This document shows positions 33,754 to 37,166 of a stretch of DNA of 37,166 nucleotides, piece after piece. A program made the position numbers and the translations under genes. The stretch comes from Casimicrobiaceae bacterium (lineage in GTDB: Bacteria; Pseudomonadota; Gammaproteobacteria; Burkholderiales; Casimicrobiaceae): assembly GCA_025056355.1 (NCBI GenBank), contig JANWWI010000026.1, forward strand, positions 1-37,166, in the 5' to 3' direction. Position 1 is the stretch's first letter. The number at the start of each line of letters is the position of its first letter. Below the pieces are notes generated by a model, which saw only the letters and a program-made list of their open reading frames with translations, made no database searches and was not told where the DNA came from.

Positions 33754-35163
33754 CGAGCGCGCGATCGGCGGAATACGCTCGGCCAGTGGTAACTCGACAG
33801 CGTGCACCAGTGCGAGCAGTTCGCGCTCGGCGCCGAAGCGTCCGACGATTTGCATGCCGACCGGTAAACCATTCGCGCTGAAGGCGACCGGAGCGCTTGC
33901 AGCCGGATGCGCCGTCATCGTGATGCGAAAGGCCGAAGCCATCCAGTGCAGGTACGTCGAAAGCCGCTCGCCTTCGATCTCGGTGGGATATTCGACCTCC
34001 ACCGGAAAGGGGAGCACGGGACTGACCGGGGCGATGAGAAAGTCGTAGCGCTGCAAAAAAAGGCGCATGCGTTCATAGAGCGTCGTCTGCATGCGCTTCG
34101 CGCGCGAAATCGCTTCTGCAGACAACGACAAACCCTGCTCGACATTCCAGACGGCAGTGGCCTTCATTTCGGTCTTGTGGCGACGGTACGGTTCGAGCAG
34201 TGAACCAAGCAAGTGCAAGGCGCGCAGCGTCATGAAGGCTTCGTCGGCGCCAGAAAAGTCGGGCTCGTCCTCCTCGATCGTGGCGCCGATGGCTTCAAAA
34301 CGCGCAAGCGCTCCGGTGAGCGCGGCGCGAACCTCGCGCGCCACGGCAAGCCCTCCAAGCGTGGGGCTCCAGGCGATGCGAACGCCGCGCCAGTCGCGAT
34401 CAAGCGGCTCGCGGTAGACGGTCGGGTCTCCGCAACATCCGAGCGGAACCCGTGGATCGGCACCGGCTTGAAGCGACAAGAGCCACGCCGCGTCTTCGGC
34501 AGTGCGCGCGATCGGCCCCAAAACCCCAAGCGGCGACCAGACATCCACGGCGGGGTAGACCGGTACGCGCCCCGGGGAAGGCCGAAGACCGACCACGCCA
34601 CAAAAGCTCGCCGGGTTTCGTAGAGACCCCCCGAGGTCCGACCCATCAGCAAACGGCAAAAGGCCCGTTGCCACAGCCGCTGCCGCGCCCCCTGAAGACC
34701 CCCCGCTGGTCAGCCGAAGGTCCCAAGGATTGCGCGTCGCGCCGAAGAGCCGATTGAACGTTTGGCTTCCGAGCGCGAACTCCGGCGTGTTGGTCTTGCC
34801 GATCAGCACGAGTCCGTGCGCGCGGAATCGCTCGACCATCAGGGAATCGAAGGTTGGAACCCAGTCGGCGTAAATCGTTGAGCCGAGGGTTGTACGCATG
34901 CCGCGCACCGGCTCCATGTCTTTGACCGCAATCGGCAGTCCCGCGCATGGCGACAGCGGTTCGCCGCGTGCTCGCCGCGCATCGATCGCATCGGCCTGTG
35001 CATAAGCACCCTCCCGATCGAGCGTGACGATGGCGTTGACGGCTGGATTGAGTCGCTCGATCCGGGCCCAGTACCCATCCAGCAGCTCACGCGCCGAAAC
35101 CTGTCGCGCCGCCAACGCGGCGGCTTGCTCGCGCACCGAAGACAAAAGCAGGGGGTCAAGCAC
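33742..35163 (-). CDS. Amidase signature family protein
   Basis: A 473-residue enzyme of the Ser-cisSer-Lys amidase family. The catalytic triad residues are in the expected motifs: Lys in GLPIAVKDMEPV (near residue 81), cis-Ser in LTSGGSSGGAAAAVA (near 156) and the nucleophile Ser in DGSDLGGSLRNPA (near 180). It then has GVVGLRPSPGRVP and the SPLGVLGPIARTAEDAA block. The GTG at 35163 is preceded by GAGG 8 nt away; an in-frame start at 35220 would add 19 unlikely residues. There is no signal peptide, so it is cytoplasmic. Members act on aliphatic or aromatic amides, or are GatA-like, but the absence of GatB/GatC partners argues against GatA. The actual substrate is unknown. Confidence 0.92.
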   Translation of the reverse strand: MLDPLLLSSVREQAAALAARQVSARELLDGYWARIERLNPAVNAIVTLDREGAYAQADAIDARRARGEPLSPCAGLPIAVKDMEPVRGMRTTLGSTIYADWVPTFDSLMVERFRAHGLVLIGKTNTPEFALGSQTFNRLFGATRNPWDLRLTSGGSSGGAAAAVATGLLPFADGSDLGGSLRNPASFCGVVGLRPSPGRVPVYPAVDVWSPLGVLGPIARTAEDAAWLLSLQAGADPRVPLGCCGDPTVYREPLDRDWRGVRIAWSPTLGGLAVAREVRAALTGALARFEAIGATIEEDEPDFSGADEAFMTLRALHLLGSLLEPYRRHKTEMKATAVWNVEQGLSLSAEAISRAKRMQTTLYERMRLFLQRYDFLIAPVSPVLPFPVEVEYPTEIEGERLSTYLHWMASAFRITMTAHPAASAPVAFSANGLPVGMQIVGRFGAERELLALVHAVELPLAERIPPIARSSEA

Positions 35164-35201
35164 GTGAAGATCCTCGGGACACTGTTTTGCTTCAGGGCTC
35201 C

Positions 35202-35291
35202 ATGACCGAACGCACCCCAAGCGTACTGCGTAAACGCCTCGCGCGCCTGTTTGGGCTCAAGTGGCACGGGCTGCGGGTGCGTCAGCAATAA
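35202..35291 (+). CDS. Possible small basic peptide (29 residues)
   Basis: ATG at 35202 to TAA at 35289-35291 encodes a strongly basic 29-residue peptide (11 Arg/Lys/His, including VLRKRLARLFGLKW), which could form an amphipathic helix. It overlaps the alternative amidase start on the other strand and precedes the ankyrin pseudogene in the same frame. The ribosome-binding site is weak. I do not recognise it and it may be chance. Confidence 0.2.
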   Translation: MTERTPSVLRKRLARLFGLKWHGLRVRQQ

Positions 35292-36052
35292 ACGCTAGCG
35301 CGCCCGTTCATCCCTGCTCAAGGGGGTTGGGCGAAATGGAGGTACGAGCGCCGGTTCCGCGCCGCGTTGTTGACGGCGCTGAGCGCCAGCCATACCGGGG
35401 CGCTTTGTGCTCAAACACCCCCGTCGGCAAGGCCAATCGCGGCTTACCGCCGCCGGCATGCGGCAGCGCATCGCGGTGATCTCCTGACTCTCCGCGAACA
35501 GCTCATCGCGCTCGAGGAGCGCACGCGTCGCACCGAACTCGACACACGCAATGGCCATGGACGCACGCCGCTGCCCGCAGCCACGTTCGCGCGTCAGCGC
35601 GAAGCGGTTCGCCTGCTCGCCATGTTCGGCGCCGAGCTGCCCACCCTATAGAGTGCGACCGCTCCGATGCCGTGACCCTTGCCGCAATCGCAAACGACGA
35701 GGCCACGCTGGAGACGTTGCTTGCACTGAGCGCAAGCCCTTGGTTGATCAAAAGTCGTTACGACGGCGCGGCGCTCATCGCAGCAGCCCACCTCCGTCAT
35801 GGGCGGATCGTGCGGCGTCTGACCGTCCCAGACGCTCCGCTCGCCCACCTCAACAATCTCCATTGGGCGGCGATCATCGAGGCAATCGTGCGCGGCGATG
35901 GCGGGCCGCCTCATCAGGCCACGCTCGAAGCCCTGATTGACGCGAAGGCGAATCTTCGGATGCCGGAGCGCTTCGATCGCACGCCGCTCACGCCCGCCCG
36001 GGAAAGCGGCGATCACGAAAGGGCGCGAATGCTTGAAGCGGCAGGCGCACGC
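35292..36052 (+). pseudogene. Decayed ankyrin-repeat protein gene
   Basis: Two reading frames encode consecutive parts of one ankyrin-repeat protein. The first (open from 35292) gives a signal-like hydrophobic stretch, then HAAAHRGDLLTLREQL and DTRNGHGRTPLPAATFARQREAVRLL, ending at TAG 35649-35651 after FGAELPTL. In the -1 frame the sequence continues with IECDRSDAVTLAAIANDEATL, quoted in part as SDAVTLAAIANDEATL, then SRYDGAALIAAAHLRHG, NNLHWAAIIEAIV and the last repeat ending MLEAAGAR near 36052. No start codon lies in frame before the hydrophobic stretch, and several repeat positions are off consensus. The intact ancestor would be a periplasmic ankyrin protein of about 240 residues. The frameshift near 35645-35650 could be genuine decay or a sequencing error. 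Confidence 0.7.
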
Positions 36053-36121
36053 GAAAAAGGCTGGGACCGCCCTACCACGCACGCAAGTTGCTCCCGCACC
36101 CGGGGCTCCGCGGCGCTGGCT

Positions 36122-37166
36122 TTACTCCCACTCAATCGTGGCCGGCGGTTTCCCCGAGATGTCGTAAACGACGCGATTGAAGCCGCGCACCTCGTTGATG
36201 ATCCGGTTCGAAACGCGCGCAAGCAAGGCATGCGGCAACTCGGCCCAGTGCGCCGTCATGAAGTCGGTCGTCTGTACCGCACGCAGCGCCACCACATGCT
36301 CGTAGGTGCGGCCATCGCCCATCACGCCCACACTTTTCACCGGCAGAAACACCGCGAAGGCTTGTGCGGTTGCCTCATACCACGTCAGTCCGGGCTGATC
36401 GAGATCGCGCTCGTCGGGCGTGGCCGCCACGGGCGTGTTGCGCAGCTCTTCGATGAAGATCGCATCGGCCCGTCGAAGCAGTTCCGCATACTCGCGCGTG
36501 ACCTCACCCAAGATGCGCACGCCCAGACCCGGCCCCGGAAACGGATGCCGGTACACCATCTCACGCGGCAAGCCAAGCGCAAGGCCCAACGCGCGCACCT
36601 CGTCCTTGAACAGCTCACGCAGCGGCTCAAGCAGTTGCAGACGCAGCGTCTCGGGCAGCCCACCGACGTTGTGATGGCTCTTGATCGTGTGCGCTTTTTT
36701 CGTCTTCGCTGCGGCCGATTCGATGACATCCGGGTAAATCGTGCCTTGCGCGAGCCAGCGCACGCCTTCGAGCTTACTCGCTTCGGCTTCGAACACGGTG
36801 ACGAACTCCCGCCCGATGATTTTGCGCTTTTCCTCGGGATCGGTCACGCCCCGCAGGGCGGCGAAGAATCGTTCACTTGCGTCGACATGCACGACCTTGA
36901 CCCCGAGCTTGCGCGCAAAGGTGTGCATGACCTGTTCCGCCTCATTGAGGCGCAGCAGGCCGTGATCGACGAACACACACGTCAATTGCTCGCCGATCGC
37001 GCGATGGATTAATGCCGCGGCAACGCTCGAATCCACTCCGCCCGAGAGCCCCAGAATCACGCCATCCGATCCGACCTGTTCGCGGATTCGGGCAATCGCC
37101 GTATCGATGAAATTCGGCATCGTCCACGTTGTGGGCGCCCCGCAAATATCCACGGCAAAGCGGCGC
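36122..37166 (-). CDS. guaA: GMP synthase (glutamine-hydrolysing), C-terminal part
   Basis: Converts XMP to GMP with glutamine and ATP. Only the synthetase half is in the window; the frame is open to the right edge (reading ...[11 protein letters not shown], which matches the linker after the glutamine amidotransferase domain of E. coli GuaA), so the N-terminal domain lies beyond 37166. Visible motifs are the PP-loop [18 protein letters not shown] (in part LSGGVDSSV), [45 protein letters not shown], and the dimerisation C-terminus [16 protein letters not shown]. An in-frame GTG at 37153 is internal and should not be used as the start. It converges with the ankyrin remnant. Confidence 0.97.
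   Translation of the reverse strand, partial: RRFAVDICGAPTTWTMPNFIDTAIARIREQVGSDGVILGLSGGVDSSVAAALIHRAIGEQLTCVFVDHGLLRLNEAEQVMHTFARKLGVKVVHVDASERFFAALRGVTDPEEKRKIIGREFVTVFEAEASKLEGVRWLAQGTIYPDVIESAAAKTKKAHTIKSHHNVGGLPETLRLQLLEPLRELFKDEVRALGLALGLPREMVYRHPFPGPGLGVRILGEVTREYAELLRRADAIFIEELRNTPVAATPDERDLDQPGLTWYEATAQAFAVFLPVKSVGVMGDGRTYEHVVALRAVQTTDFMTAHWAELPHALLARVSNRIINEVRGFNRVVYDISGKPPATIEWE

Noticed and set aside
36053..37012. Continuation of the second ankyrin frame across guaA
   Set aside because: This part is the antisense of guaA and has no ankyrin character beyond the last repeat near 36052.

Overview
This is a GC-rich bacterial chromosome segment (I judge GC to be in the low-to-mid 60s percent; not computed). 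It is densely packed with housekeeping genes. The gene content points to a Gram-negative proteobacterium, most likely a betaproteobacterium of the order Burkholderiales: long-type argG, divergent trmJ/suhB, divergent pepA/lptF, a CysB-family regulator, YgfZ, a heptose-type LPS core cluster and an octaprenyl-type IspB. The lineage is an inference from family resemblance, not from a marker gene. No insertion sequence, prophage or CRISPR array is visible.

Layout, left to right. Positions 1-126 hold the end of an unidentified gene. Then come anmK (-) and the divergent argG (+), which runs with 4 and 11 bp overlaps into a MntA/HepT nucleotidyltransferase-HEPN toxin-antitoxin pair (+). pepA (-) is divergent from the lptF-lptG LPS export pair (+). 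A strong bidirectional terminator follows, then rplU-rpmA (-) facing away from ispB (+), tRNA-Pro(CGG), ygfZ (+), trmJ (-)/suhB (+) and mutS (+). A periplasmic iron-binding protein gene (-) with a Fur-box-like site comes next. The LPS core region at 16.1-20.3 kb holds waaC (-), a DUF4254 gene (-), a GT9 glycosyltransferase gene (+) and an O-antigen-ligase-like gene (-), followed by an NTF2-fold gene (+).

From 27.6 down to 20.8 kb on the minus strand lies a compact operon: dppB-like permease, two tandem M20D amidohydrolases, dppC-like permease, a small lipoprotein, and dppD- and dppF-like ATPases. It contains no substrate-binding protein gene. Upstream is rlmB (-), then tRNA-Thr(CGT), an IclR regulator (+), a minus-strand string of CysB-type regulator, DUF192 protein and FMN-dependent alpha-hydroxy-acid oxidase/dehydrogenase, a YciO-family gene (+), a secreted chalcone-isomerase-fold protein (+), an amidase (-), a decayed ankyrin-repeat gene (+), and the 3' part of guaA (-) running off the right end.

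The most interesting items are: (a) the toxin-antitoxin pair translationally coupled to argG; (b) the transporter/amidohydrolase/lipoprotein operon, which looks like an uptake-and-deconjugation system for N-acyl amino acids or peptides of unknown identity; (c) a recurring TA(G/C)AAT hexamer 6-12 nt before start codons, which suggests leaderless or nearly leaderless transcripts for several genes; (d) DUF4254 inside the LPS core locus. I see no clear-cut new defence or mobile system. Most of the window is ordinary core genome.
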